From Brevundimonas viscosa (GTDB lineage Bacteria > Pseudomonadota > Alphaproteobacteria > Caulobacterales > Caulobacteraceae), in the NCBI RefSeq assembly GCF_900116065.1, contig NZ_FOZV01000001.1, positions 248,001 through 312,000 on the forward strand: a stretch of DNA of 64,000 nt, read 5' to 3'. The position numbers were made by a program, and so were the translations under genes. Below are positions 35,732-44,524 of this stretch, piece after piece (within the stretch, counting starts at the first letter, position 1; each line of letters opens with the position of its first letter). The notes beneath the pieces were generated by a model. It searched no databases and was not told the origin of the DNA. It saw only the letters and a program-made list of their open reading frames with translations.

Positions 35732-36709
35732 ATGAACACCACCCTGACGGCCGTTCTGGCCGCCGCCGCCCTGACGGCCACGCCGGCCTTGGCCCAGGAT
35801 CCCCACGCCGCCCATGCGGCGCACGCCGCGCAGGGCCACGACGCCCACGCCGCGCCCCAGGGTCACGGGGACCACGGCCACGCCCACGCTCCGTTCGAAT
35901 CGGGCCGCTTCCACGTCCGCGTCGACGGACCGGAGCACCCGGTCGGCGACGTGATCCTCGTCCCCGGCCTGACCTCCTCGCCGGAGGTCTGGGAAGGGCT
36001 GACCGAGACGCTCAAGGGGCGTTACCGGGTCCACCGGGTGCATGTGCAGGGCTTCGCCGGCGCGCCGGCCGAGGACAACGCCACGGGCCCTGTCTCCGCG
36101 CCGGTGGCCGAGGATCTGGCCCGCTACATCGCCGAGCAGGGTCTGGAGAAGCCGGCGGTGATCGGCCATTCGATGGGCGGGACCATCGCCATGATGCTGG
36201 CGGCGCGTCACCCCGACAGCGTCGGCAGGCTGATGGTGGTGGACATGGTGCCGTTCATGGGCGCGATGTTCGGCGGCCCGGGCGCCACGGCCGAGAGCGT
36301 CGCCCCCGTCGCCGACCAGATCCACGCCGGCATGGCGAACGGGCCGCGCGACGCCTACAACGCCCAGGCTGCAGCCCAGATCGCCGGCATGATCAACACG
36401 GAAAGCCTTCGGGCCGGTCCCCTTCGGGACATGGAGACCAGCGACCAGAAGGTCGCCGCCTCGGCCTTTCGCGAGCTGATCGTCACCGACCTGCGGCCCG
36501 AGCTGGCCAGCATCACCGCCCCGACCACGGTGCTCTACGTGAAGTTCAACGACCCGCGGATGACATCCGAGATCACCGATGGGATCTACCAGGCCTCGTT
36601 CGCGACCCTGCCCGGCGCCGAGCTGAAGCGCATCGATGACAGCGCCCACTTCATCATGCTGGACCAGCCCGCCGTATTCGCCGCCGAGGTGAACGCGTTT
36701 TTAGAATAG
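35732..36709 (+). CDS. Secreted alpha/beta hydrolase with His-rich N-terminus
   Basis: 325 residues from the ATG at 35732, chosen because it begins a signal peptide (cleavage near ALA-QD, residue 22). Residues 25-52 hold nine histidines (HAAHAAHAAQGHD type spacing), then the alpha/beta-hydrolase fold. The nucleophile elbow is GHSMGG with Ser147, and the C-terminal DDSAHFIMLDQP provides the catalytic His. Substrate unknown. The His-rich lead probably binds a metal ion in the periplasm. Divergent from the Rieske oxygenase. Confidence 0.88.
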   Translation: MNTTLTAVLAAAALTATPALAQDPHAAHAAHAAQGHDAHAAPQGHGDHGHAHAPFESGRFHVRVDGPEHPVGDVILVPGLTSSPEVWEGLTETLKGRYRVHRVHVQGFAGAPAEDNATGPVSAPVAEDLARYIAEQGLEKPAVIGHSMGGTIAMMLAARHPDSVGRLMVVDMVPFMGAMFGGPGATAESVAPVADQIHAGMANGPRDAYNAQAAAQIAGMINTESLRAGPLRDMETSDQKVAASAFRELIVTDLRPELASITAPTTVLYVKFNDPRMTSEITDGIYQASFATLPGAELKRIDDSAHFIMLDQPAVFAAEVNAFLE

Positions 36710-36733
36710 GGCGCGTCCGGGCCATCGTTTCGG

Positions 36734-36779
36734 CGGAAACGTCCTTCACGGTCGCGTGAGAGACGCGGGGGCGTTTCCG
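36734..36779. other. Long interrupted stem-loop between hydrolase and PBP genes
   Basis: Outer arms CGGAAACG / CGTTTCCG and inner arms CGCGT / ACGCG can form a two-part hairpin 24 bases past the hydrolase stop. No T-run follows. It may be an inefficient terminator or a leader structure for the PBP gene. Confidence 0.4.
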
Positions 36780-36827
36780 TCGGCAGCTTGACCGGTTATG
36801 ACCACCGGCAGGCTTGATGAGGTTTCG

Positions 36828-38942
36828 ATGGCGGGTTCCGGCTTCAGGTTCGGTCGCGGCTCGGGCGGCGACGGGAAGGCGGCGCGCACGCCGCTGCAGC
36901 GCCTGCTCTACTGGAGCGCGGTGCTGGCCGTCTGGGGCCTGATCTTCCTGGTCGTCTTCTTCGCCGTGTTCGCGCGCGACCTGCCTGACACCTCGACCCT
37001 CTACAATGTCGACCGGCAGCCCTCGATCACCTACCTCGACCGCAACGGGGCGCTGATCGCGGTGCGCGGCACGCAGCAGGCCCCGCCGGCCGATCTCGAC
37101 GCCCTGCCGGATTACGTTCCGGCCGCCTTCATCGCCATCGAGGACCGGCGCTTCTACTACCATCCCGGCTTCGATCCGATCGGCATGAGCCGGGCCATTG
37201 TCGCCAACATGCGCGCCGGGCGGGTGGTGCAGGGCGGCTCGACCCTGACCCAGCAGCTGGCCAAGAACCTCTTCCTCAGCCCGGACCAGAACCTGAAGCG
37301 CAAGGTCCAGGAGCTGATGCTGGCGGTGTGGCTGGAGATGAAATTCTCCAAGGAGGAGATTCTCGCCCTCTACCTGAACCGGGTCTATTTCGGCGCGGGC
37401 GCCTACGGCATCGAGGCGGCCTCGCAGCGCTACTTCGACAAGGGCGCCAAGGACCTGACCGTCGGCGAGGCGGCCCTGCTGGCGGGCCTGCTGAAGGCGC
37501 CATCGCGCTATTCCCCGGTGTCGGAGAGCGAGCGCGCCGCCGCCCGCGCCACCGTGGTGCTCGACGAGATGGTCGAGGCCGGCGTGATCACACCGGAACA
37601 GCGGGCCGAGGCGGTCACCGCCCCCGTGCGCGTCTCGCGGACCCTCGCCACCCAGCACGCCCAGTACTTCGTCGACTGGCTGGACAAGCAAATCCGGGAG
37701 CTGGTGGGCGAGCCGACCGAGGACATGATCGTCGAGACGACGCTGGACCTGACCCTGCAGACCCAGGCCGAGCGGGCCGTGCGGCGCATCCTCGACCGGG
37801 ACGAGTCGCGCGGCGTGGAGCAGGCGGCGCTGGTGGCGCTGGACGGCGAGGGCCGGGTGCGGGCGATGATCGGCGGCGCCTCCTACGCCGACAGCCAGTT
37901 CAACCGGGCCGTGGACGCCCGGCGGCAGGCGGGCTCGGCCTTCAAGCCGTTCGTCTACCTGACGGCGCTGGAGAGCGGCTACACGCCCGAGACCCGGGTC
38001 AACGACGCGCCGATCCGGATCGGCAACTGGTCGCCACGCAATTACACCAACGATTTCAGGGGCGAGATGCCCCTGTCGCAGGCGGTCGCGCAGTCGATCA
38101 ACACCGTTGCCGCGGGCCTCGCCGACCAGGTCGGCCGCGACAACGTCGCGCGCACCGCCCGGCGGCTGGGCATCACCAGCCGCATCGGCCTGGAGCCGGC
38201 CATGGCGCTGGGCGCGGTGGAGGTGTCGCCGCTGGAAATGGCGCAGGCCTACGACGCCTTCGCCAACGGCGGCAAGCGCGTGCAGGCCCACGGCATCAGC
38301 CGCATCCGCACGCCGCAGGGACGGGTGATCTACCAGCGCTCCAACCGCGCCGGCGCGCCGATCCAGGCGATCACCAATCCGTTCCTGTACTACCAGAACC
38401 AGATGCTGCGCGGCGTGATGACCGGCGGCACGGGACGGTCGGCGGCCATCGCCGGGCGCGATCTGGCGGGCAAGACCGGCACCACCTCGGACTACAAGGA
38501 CGCCTGGTTCGTCGGCTACACCGGCGGCTTCGTCACCGCCGTCTGGGTGGGCAAGGACGACAATACGGCTATGCGCGGCGTCACCGGCGGCTCGTCGCCG
38601 GCGGCCATCTGGAAGGCCTTCATGCAGGCCGCCCTGCCGCGCCTGAACGCCCCGGACATCCCGGCAGGGCCGCCCATGCCCGAGGGTTGGCGCGCACCCG
38701 ATCCGGTCGAGAGCCTGCTGGGCCAGATCGGCGACCTGTTCGGCGACAGCCCGCCCGCCATCGATCCGCTGGACGAGCCGATGCCTGAGCTGACTCCGCT
38801 CCCGCGAGAGCCCGCGCCCCGTCGCGACGACCAGCCGGTGGTCCGCCCCACCCAGCCGCAGCCGCAACAGCCGCGGCGGGAGGAACCCCGGCCGGAGCCG
38901 GCGCCGCCGCCCGAAAGGAAGCCGGAGCCGCTGTTCTTCTGA
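36828..38942 (+). CDS. Class A penicillin-binding protein (PBP1A type)
   Basis: 704 residues, bifunctional peptidoglycan synthase. One transmembrane anchor near 24-48 follows a Gly/Arg-rich cytoplasmic start. The glycosyltransferase domain has catalytic Glu105 (EDRRFYYHPGFD), VQGGSTLTQQLAKN and YLNRVYFG. The transpeptidase domain has Ser370 (SAFK), SINT and Lys549 (KTGTT). The C-terminal 80 residues are Pro/Arg/Glu-rich. The ATG at 36828 has GAGG at good spacing; an ATG at 36798 in the same frame would add 10 residues. Confidence 0.95.
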   Translation: MAGSGFRFGRGSGGDGKAARTPLQRLLYWSAVLAVWGLIFLVVFFAVFARDLPDTSTLYNVDRQPSITYLDRNGALIAVRGTQQAPPADLDALPDYVPAAFIAIEDRRFYYHPGFDPIGMSRAIVANMRAGRVVQGGSTLTQQLAKNLFLSPDQNLKRKVQELMLAVWLEMKFSKEEILALYLNRVYFGAGAYGIEAASQRYFDKGAKDLTVGEAALLAGLLKAPSRYSPVSESERAAARATVVLDEMVEAGVITPEQRAEAVTAPVRVSRTLATQHAQYFVDWLDKQIRELVGEPTEDMIVETTLDLTLQTQAERAVRRILDRDESRGVEQAALVALDGEGRVRAMIGGASYADSQFNRAVDARRQAGSAFKPFVYLTALESGYTPETRVNDAPIRIGNWSPRNYTNDFRGEMPLSQAVAQSINTVAAGLADQVGRDNVARTARRLGITSRIGLEPAMALGAVEVSPLEMAQAYDAFANGGKRVQAHGISRIRTPQGRVIYQRSNRAGAPIQAITNPFLYYQNQMLRGVMTGGTGRSAAIAGRDLAGKTGTTSDYKDAWFVGYTGGFVTAVWVGKDDNTAMRGVTGGSSPAAIWKAFMQAALPRLNAPDIPAGPPMPEGWRAPDPVESLLGQIGDLFGDSPPAIDPLDEPMPELTPLPREPAPRRDDQPVVRPTQPQPQQPRREEPRPEPAPPPERKPEPLFF

Positions 38943-39034
38943 CCGTCAGCGATGGAGACATCGCGACGGGGACAAGGGGGACACGGCCGGCGATGCAGAG
39001 GCGACAGGCGGGACAGACGGGACAACCCGCCCGC

Positions 39035-39751
39035 TCAGCGCCCGACGGCGTGCAGCGCTGCCCCGTGCTCGCGCAGCCACTTGCGGAACGGGCGGTGGTC
39101 GCCGACCAGCCGCTCGACCACCGACCAGTAGGCCGGGCTGTGGTCAGCGTGGACCAGATGGGCGACCTCGTGCGCGGCGAGGTAGTCCGCCACCGCAGGC
39201 GGGGCCATGATCACCCGCCAGCTGTAGCGAATGGTGCGATTGTGCGGGCTGCATGAGCCCCAGCGCGAGCGGGCGTCGGTGATCGAGACCCGCACGGGCC
39301 GCTGGCCGAGGGTGCGCAGGTGGTGTTCGGTGCGCTCGACCAGCGCCTGCCGGGCCAGCCGTTTGAGCAGGTTCTCGACCCGCCGCGCATAGGCTTCGCC
39401 CTCGCCGCCGGAAACGATCACCGGCCCCGCGTCGCCCTCCACCAGCCGGGCCGCTCCGGCGCCGCCGGCGGCCGTCAGCCGGGTGGGCCGGCCGAAAACG
39501 GGGACGATGGCGTCGGGAGCCAGCGGCGCGCTCTCCGGACGGGCGGCGAGCCTCTGACGCATCCACCCGGCCTTGCCGTGCGCGAAGGCGACGACATCCC
39601 CCAGCCGGCGTTCCGACGGCGCCACCAGCACCGCCTCGCCGGCGCGGCCGTCGATGCGGATCGACAGCCGGCGGGCGCGCGGATTGACCGACAGTCGGGC
39701 GGGGACGCCCAGCGCCTCAGGCGGCAGCCGCTGGCCGTTCCGGTAGGACAC
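39035..39751 (-). CDS. YgjP-type (M48/WLM) metallopeptidase family protein
   Basis: 238 residues. The family signature SRWGSCSPHNRTIRYSW (around 162-178, quoted in part) and the zinc motif HEVAH (His194, Glu195, His198) with a later His are present. This is the DUF45/YgjP group, probably a cytosolic metal-dependent peptidase. The start overlaps the 3' end of the upstream phaZ by 35 bases, so the two are likely co-transcribed. No membrane segments. Confidence 0.9.
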   Translation of the reverse strand: MSYRNGQRLPPEALGVPARLSVNPRARRLSIRIDGRAGEAVLVAPSERRLGDVVAFAHGKAGWMRQRLAARPESAPLAPDAIVPVFGRPTRLTAAGGAGAARLVEGDAGPVIVSGGEGEAYARRVENLLKRLARQALVERTEHHLRTLGQRPVRVSITDARSRWGSCSPHNRTIRYSWRVIMAPPAVADYLAAHEVAHLVHADHSPAYWSVVERLVGDHRPFRKWLREHGAALHAVGR

Positions 39752-40997
39752 TCAGGGCCTCGTTGCGGGCGATGAAATCGCGCGTGCGGGGATAGATCTC
39801 GTCACGGAAGCGGCGGCCGTTGAACACGCCGTAGTGGCCGACGTCCGGCTGGACGTAGAGCACCCGGCGATCGTCGGGGATGTTCGAACACAGCGTATGG
39901 GCCGCCTGGGTCTGGCCGACGCCGGAGATGTCGTCCTTCTCGCCCTCGACCGTCATCAGCCCGATGTCTGCGATCCTCGTCAGGTCGACGCGTCGGCCGC
40001 GGTGCTCCAGCAGGCCGCGCGGCAACAGGTGCTGCTGGAAGACGATGTCGATGGTCTGGAGATAGAACTCCTCGGTCAGGTCGAGCACCGACAGGTACTC
40101 GTTGTAGAAGGCCTCGTGCTTCTCGACCCCGTCGCCGTCGCCGTTGACGAGGTGCTGGAAATACTCGTGGTGGGCGTCGACGTGGCGCTCCTCGTTCATC
40201 GACATGAAGCTGTAGAGCTGGACGAAGCCCGGATAGACGCGCCGCCCGAAGCCCGGATAGGGCCACGGCACGGTGTGGATCATGTTCGACCGGAACCAGG
40301 TGAAGGGCTTCTCCTCGGCGAGGCCGTTGATCACCGTCGGGGACAGGCGGGCGTCGATGGGGGAGCCCATGAAGGTCATCGAGGCGGGCCGGTTCGGATC
40401 GCCGTCCTCGGCCATCAGGGCGCAGGCGGCCAGTACCGGCGGCCCCGGCTGGCAGACGCCGACCACGTGCGCGCGCGGCCCGATCTGGGCCAGCATGGTG
40501 CGGACGTGGTCGATGTAGTCGGAGAAGTCGAAACGCCCCTCCAGCATCGGAACCTGCCGGGCGTTGGCCCAGTCGGTGACGTAGACGTCGTGGTCCTGCA
40601 GGAAGGTCTCGACCGTGCCGCGCAGCAAGGTGGCGTAGTGGCCCGACAGCGGGGCGACGATCAGCACCGCCGGCGCGACGGTCGGCTTGCCCGCCCGCTT
40701 GAGGTCGCCGAGGTGACGGGCGAAGCGCACCAGCCGGCACCACGGCGAGGCCCAGATGACCTGTTCGGTGGTGCGAACCTTGCGGCCGTCGATCTCGATC
40801 GTCTCCAGCCCCCAGGCCGGCTTGCCGTAGCGGCGGGTGACGCTCTCGAACAACTCGGCCGAGGCGAAGGCGGTGCGGCCCAGCGCGGTCTCGGCCGCCG
40901 GATTGAACGGATGGGTCCAGAAGTCGCGGGCCAGCTGCGCCCCGATCCGGAAGGGAGCCGCCGAGGCGTAGGCGAGCTCGTGAAGCGTATAAAGCAT
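39717..40997 (-). CDS. phaZ: Intracellular polyhydroxyalkanoate depolymerase PhaZ
   Basis: 426 residues with no signal peptide. The nucleophile elbow is GVCQPGPP with Cys182 in place of the usual serine, the mark of intracellular native-PHA depolymerases such as Ralstonia PhaZ1. The segments LSGHYATLLRGTVET and DVGHYGVFNGRRF (with the catalytic His) match the family. Hydrolyses stored poly(3-hydroxybutyrate) to hydroxyacids, supplying carbon that 3-hydroxybutyrate enzymes can use. The PHA synthase gene is not within the window. Confidence 0.95.
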   Translation of the reverse strand: MLYTLHELAYASAAPFRIGAQLARDFWTHPFNPAAETALGRTAFASAELFESVTRRYGKPAWGLETIEIDGRKVRTTEQVIWASPWCRLVRFARHLGDLKRAGKPTVAPAVLIVAPLSGHYATLLRGTVETFLQDHDVYVTDWANARQVPMLEGRFDFSDYIDHVRTMLAQIGPRAHVVGVCQPGPPVLAACALMAEDGDPNRPASMTFMGSPIDARLSPTVINGLAEEKPFTWFRSNMIHTVPWPYPGFGRRVYPGFVQLYSFMSMNEERHVDAHHEYFQHLVNGDGDGVEKHEAFYNEYLSVLDLTEEFYLQTIDIVFQQHLLPRGLLEHRGRRVDLTRIADIGLMTVEGEKDDISGVGQTQAAHTLCSNIPDDRRVLYVQPDVGHYGVFNGRRFRDEIYPRTRDFIARNEALSVLPERPAAAA

Positions 40998-41093
40998 GCG
41001 TGTCCTGGAACGGCCCCCGCCGTATGCGGCAGGGCAGCATAGAACGCGCGGCGCTGCAAAAGGATTATCGGCGACAACCGTAAACGTGACGGC

Positions 41094-41729
41094 TCAGCCG
41101 CGCGCCATCACCCGCTCGATCACCTGCGCCGCCCGCTCCGGCCCGAGATCGTGGCCAAGGGGCGCGCGGAACCCGCCGTCGGGGCCCATCAGGTAGATCG
41201 TCAGCCCGTGGTTCATGGTGTAGCCCTCGCCCTCGCCGACCCTCTGGTACGGCGCGCCATAGGCGCGGGCGACATCGGCGATCTGCCGCGGCGTGCCGGT
41301 CAGGCCGATGACCCCTTCGGGGAAGCCGTCGGACGACAGGTAGTCCTTGAGCGCCTGCGGGCTGTCGCGCTCCGGATCGACGGTGATGAAGACGATCTGC
41401 AGCTCGTCGGCGCGATCGCCCAGACGCCGCTTCGTCGCCTCCAGCATGGTCAGGGTCGTGGGGCAGTAGTCGGGGCAGTACGTGAATCCGAAGAAGACCA
41501 GCGACCATTTGCCTTCCAGCAGGGACTGGTCGACGGCCCGGCCGTCCTGGTCGACCAGCTGGAAGGGCCCGCCCAGCTGCGGCTGGCCGGTCGAGGCGAC
41601 TTCGGCTCCCGTCCCGTAGGCGGAGCGGCCCTCGTCGGCCCGCTGGACCAGGACCACGGTGACGACGGCGAGCGCCGCCGCCACGACCAGGCAGGCGGCC
41701 GCGAACAGCAGGATGGAACGGCGCGGCAT
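41094..41729 (-). CDS. SCO1/SenC/PrrC family copper chaperone
   Basis: 211 residues from the ATG at 41729. One N-terminal membrane anchor (about 6-28) places the thioredoxin-like domain in the periplasm. The copper site is Cys85/Cys89 (TYCPDYCP) and His174 (TMNHGL). It assists CuA assembly in cytochrome oxidase and may relay redox state. It is divergent from regB with 53 bases between; in Rhodobacter the same gene (senC/prrC) lies in the regB-regA cluster. Confidence 0.93.
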   Translation of the reverse strand: MPRRSILLFAAACLVVAAALAVVTVVLVQRADEGRSAYGTGAEVASTGQPQLGGPFQLVDQDGRAVDQSLLEGKWSLVFFGFTYCPDYCPTTLTMLEATKRRLGDRADELQIVFITVDPERDSPQALKDYLSSDGFPEGVIGLTGTPRQIADVARAYGAPYQRVGEGEGYTMNHGLTIYLMGPDGGFRAPLGHDLGPERAAQVIERVMARG

Positions 41730-41782
41730 CGCGGACCTTTCGGACACGTCCCCTTGCGGACGAACGCGTCTATAGGAGAGCT

Positions 41783-43294
41783 GTGAGCCTCGCAGAAGAT
41801 CATCCATCGCCGCAGGCCGGGGACCTGCCCGAGGGCGGACGGTTCGCCGGCTGGCGCAACCTGCCCCGGCGCAGCCGCGGCCTGAGCCTGCGCACCCTGG
41901 TCATCCTGCGCTGGATGGCCGTCGCCGGGCAGAGCGCCACCATCCTGATCGCCACGGCCTGGTTCCATTTCGACCTGCCCCTGTGGGGCTGTCTGGCCGC
42001 GGTGGCCGCCAGCGTGGCGATGAACCTGAACGCCACCGCCCGCCTGCGTCGCACCGAGGGCGCGACGGCCGACGGGGCGCTGACCGCCGCCCACCTTGGC
42101 TTCGACATCCTGCAACTGTCGGTGCTGCTGGCCCTGACCGGCGGCCTGCAGAACCCGTTCTGCATCCTGCTGGTGGCGCCGGTGACGGTGGCCGCGGCCT
42201 CGCTGCCGGCGCGGCAGGCGGTGCTGATGGGTCTGCTGGTGCTGGCCGCCACCGTCGCCCTGTTCTTCTTCGCCCTGCCGCTGCCGTGGCAGTCGGGGAC
42301 CGAGATCGACCTGCCGCCGCTCTACCGCTTCGGGGCCGGCCTGGCCCTGACCACCGGCGTGGTGTTCACCTCGGCCTACGCCTGGCGGGTCGCGGCCGAC
42401 GCCGAGAAGCTGGAGCTGGCGCTGGCCACCACCCAGGACGTGCTGCAGCGCGAGCAGCGGATGGCGGCCCTGGGCGGGCTGGCGGCGGCGGCGGCGCACG
42501 AGCTGGGCACGCCGCTGGCCACCATCCAGGTGGTGGCCCGCGAGCTGCTGCGCGAATCCGCCCGCGACGGCCGCGCGGCCGAGGACGCCGCCCTGATCCT
42601 GCAGCAGGCCGAACGCTGTCGGGACATCCTCAAGCGGCTGTCGCAGCAGCCGGACGAGGGCGGGATCGCCTTCGCCGAGGTCGGGCTGAAGGCCCTGCTG
42701 GAGGAGGTGGTCGAGCCGCATCGCGGCTTCGACCTCGATTTCGAGGTGTCGGTGCGCACCGCCTCGGGCGAACCCGAGCCGCGGGTGCGCCGACTGCCCG
42801 AGGTCATCCACGGCCTTTCGACCCTGGTCGAGAACGCCGCCGACTTCGCCCACAGCCGCGTCCGGGTGCGCGGCCTGGTGGACGCCGGCTTCATCGAGAT
42901 CGAGGTGGTCGACGACGGCCCCGGCTTCCCCGCCGACATCCTGCCCCGGTTGGGCGAGCCCTATGTGACCAGCCGGCCGCAGGGCAAGGCGCGCCGGGCG
43001 CTGGCCGCCCAGATCGCCGCCTCGGTGGCCGCCGCCGCGGCCGCGCCCGGCCGCAAGGGCCGCAAGGCGGCGCCGGCGCCCGAGCCGGCGACCATCGCCC
43101 CCAGCCAGGGCGGCATGGGGCTGGGCTTCTTCATCGCCCGCACCCTGCTGGAGCGCACCGGCGGCCGCGTCTCGGTGGGCGCGGGCGACGGCGGCAAGGG
43201 CCAGCCGAAGGGCGCCCGGGTGGCGGTGCGGTGGCCGCGGCCGGCGCTGGAGGTCGCAGCTCCGATCACCTCGCCCGTGCGTACTGAACCTTGA
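41783..43294 (+). CDS. regB: Redox-sensing histidine kinase RegB/ActS/PrrB
   Basis: 503 residues; GTG start with AGGAG seven bases upstream. Six membrane helices (about 40-205) include the quinone-binding GGLQNPF (120-126). The H-box AAAAHELGTPLATI contains His239. Cys279 in AERCRDIL matches the redox-active cysteine of Rhodobacter RegB. The ATPase domain has VENAADFA, DDGPGFP and GGMGLGFFIA. An insertion of about 30 residues, Ala/Lys-rich, lies between the G1 and G2 boxes (residues 405-440), longer than in Rhodobacter. Phosphorylates RegA when the quinone pool is reduced. Confidence 0.94.
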   Translation: MSLAEDHPSPQAGDLPEGGRFAGWRNLPRRSRGLSLRTLVILRWMAVAGQSATILIATAWFHFDLPLWGCLAAVAASVAMNLNATARLRRTEGATADGALTAAHLGFDILQLSVLLALTGGLQNPFCILLVAPVTVAAASLPARQAVLMGLLVLAATVALFFFALPLPWQSGTEIDLPPLYRFGAGLALTTGVVFTSAYAWRVAADAEKLELALATTQDVLQREQRMAALGGLAAAAAHELGTPLATIQVVARELLRESARDGRAAEDAALILQQAERCRDILKRLSQQPDEGGIAFAEVGLKALLEEVVEPHRGFDLDFEVSVRTASGEPEPRVRRLPEVIHGLSTLVENAADFAHSRVRVRGLVDAGFIEIEVVDDGPGFPADILPRLGEPYVTSRPQGKARRALAAQIAASVAAAAAAPGRKGRKAAPAPEPATIAPSQGGMGLGFFIARTLLERTGGRVSVGAGDGGKGQPKGARVAVRWPRPALEVAAPITSPVRTEP

Positions 43295-43336
43295 CGGCGC
43301 GGACGCGGGCCCCGACTTGAGCGCACGGAGAACGAC

Positions 43337-43891
43337 ATGACAGACACCGAAGCCCGGATCGCCGCCCTCGAGGACAAGACCCTGCTGCTGCTCGACGACG
43401 ACAACGCCCTGCGCACGCGCATGGGGCGGGCGCTGGAGAGCCGCGGCTTCCAGGTCACCACCGCCGCCTCGGTGGCCGAGGCCAACGAGGCGCTGCGGAC
43501 CTCGGCCCCGGCCTTCGCCGTGCTCGACATGCGGCTGGAGGACGGCAACGGCCTCAAGGTGGTCGAGGCGATCCGCGATCGTCGCGAGGACGCCCGCATC
43601 GTCATGCTCACCGGCTACGGCGCCATCGCCACGGCGGTGGCGGCGGTCAAGGCCGGGGCGGTTGACTACCTGCAGAAGCCGGCCGACGCCGACGACGTGG
43701 TCAAGGCCCTGCTGGCCACCGGCGAGGCTCCCGAGCCGCCGGCCAATCCGATGAGCGCCGACCGGGTGCGCTGGGAGCACATCCAGCGGGTCTACGAACT
43801 GTGCGACCACAACGTCTCGGAGACGGCCCGCCGGCTGGGCATGCACCGCCGCACCCTGCAGCGCATCCTCGCCAAGCGGGCGCCGCGCTAG
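43337..43891 (+). CDS. regA: Response regulator RegA/ActR/PrrA
   Basis: 184 residues. Receiver domain with Asp64 (VLDMRLEDGNG) and Lys in QKPADADD. The C-terminal Fis-type helix-turn-helix is NVSETARRLGMHRRTLQRILAKRAP, the strongly conserved RegA DNA-binding domain. Global redox regulator of respiration, carbon and nitrogen genes in alphaproteobacteria. Starts 42 bases after regB; the pair is probably one operon. Confidence 0.97.
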   Translation: MTDTEARIAALEDKTLLLLDDDNALRTRMGRALESRGFQVTTAASVAEANEALRTSAPAFAVLDMRLEDGNGLKVVEAIRDRREDARIVMLTGYGAIATAVAAVKAGAVDYLQKPADADDVVKALLATGEAPEPPANPMSADRVRWEHIQRVYELCDHNVSETARRLGMHRRTLQRILAKRAPR

Positions 43892-43940
43892 GCTTGACGC
43901 CGCCCGCCCGTGTCCGCAGCGTCGCGGAGGGAGGGTCGAG

Positions 43941-44387
43941 ATGAAGCTGCACGCGATCGCGCTGACTGCCGCCACGGCGGGTTTCCTGGCCACGGCCGGA
44001 GCCTGCGTCTGGCTGCTGACGACCTACATGGCGGGCTACGGGCCGGGAATGCTGTTCCTGGAGGCCGATATCCTGCTCAAGCTTTCGATGATGATCTGCC
44101 TCCTGCTCTGGCTGCCGATCGCGGGTCTCGGCGTGGTCAGCCTGTTAGCGCCGGGTCGCGCGATCAGCGGACTGCTTGTCGCCGCGGGCGTCGGCTCCGC
44201 CCTGCTGGGGCTGACGCCCGGGGCCTACGGTCTGGTGCGGATCCAGATGGCCCTGAATGCGGTGGGACCCGTCCGCTTCGCCGTCACGGCCCCCGCCTAC
44301 GCCGAGGCGGCGCTTGCGGCGGCGGTCGGGCTGGCGGGGGCGATGGCGGCGTTCGCCTTCGGAGCGGCGGCCGCCCGACGGCGCTGA
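43941..44387 (+). CDS. Small four-helix membrane protein, unknown
   Basis: 148 residues with a GGAGGGAGG ribosome site. Four predicted helices (about 6-30, 45-68, 75-95 and 115-142) joined by short loops. The C-terminus is basic. Not recognised. Downstream of regA by 49 bases, so could share the operon. Confidence 0.7.
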   Translation: MKLHAIALTAATAGFLATAGACVWLLTTYMAGYGPGMLFLEADILLKLSMMICLLLWLPIAGLGVVSLLAPGRAISGLLVAAGVGSALLGLTPGAYGLVRIQMALNAVGPVRFAVTAPAYAEAALAAAVGLAGAMAAFAFGAAAARRR

Positions 44388-44524
44388 GCGGCGGACCCGA
44401 CGCTCCGGCGGCGACCGGACGAAGGCGCGTCGCCCGCCGCGGGAACGGAGAAGCGGGGGCCCGATCTCCGCCCCAGACCGGACGTCCCCTTCAACCCCCG
44501 CCCCTGACGCGCTAACTGCACTCC

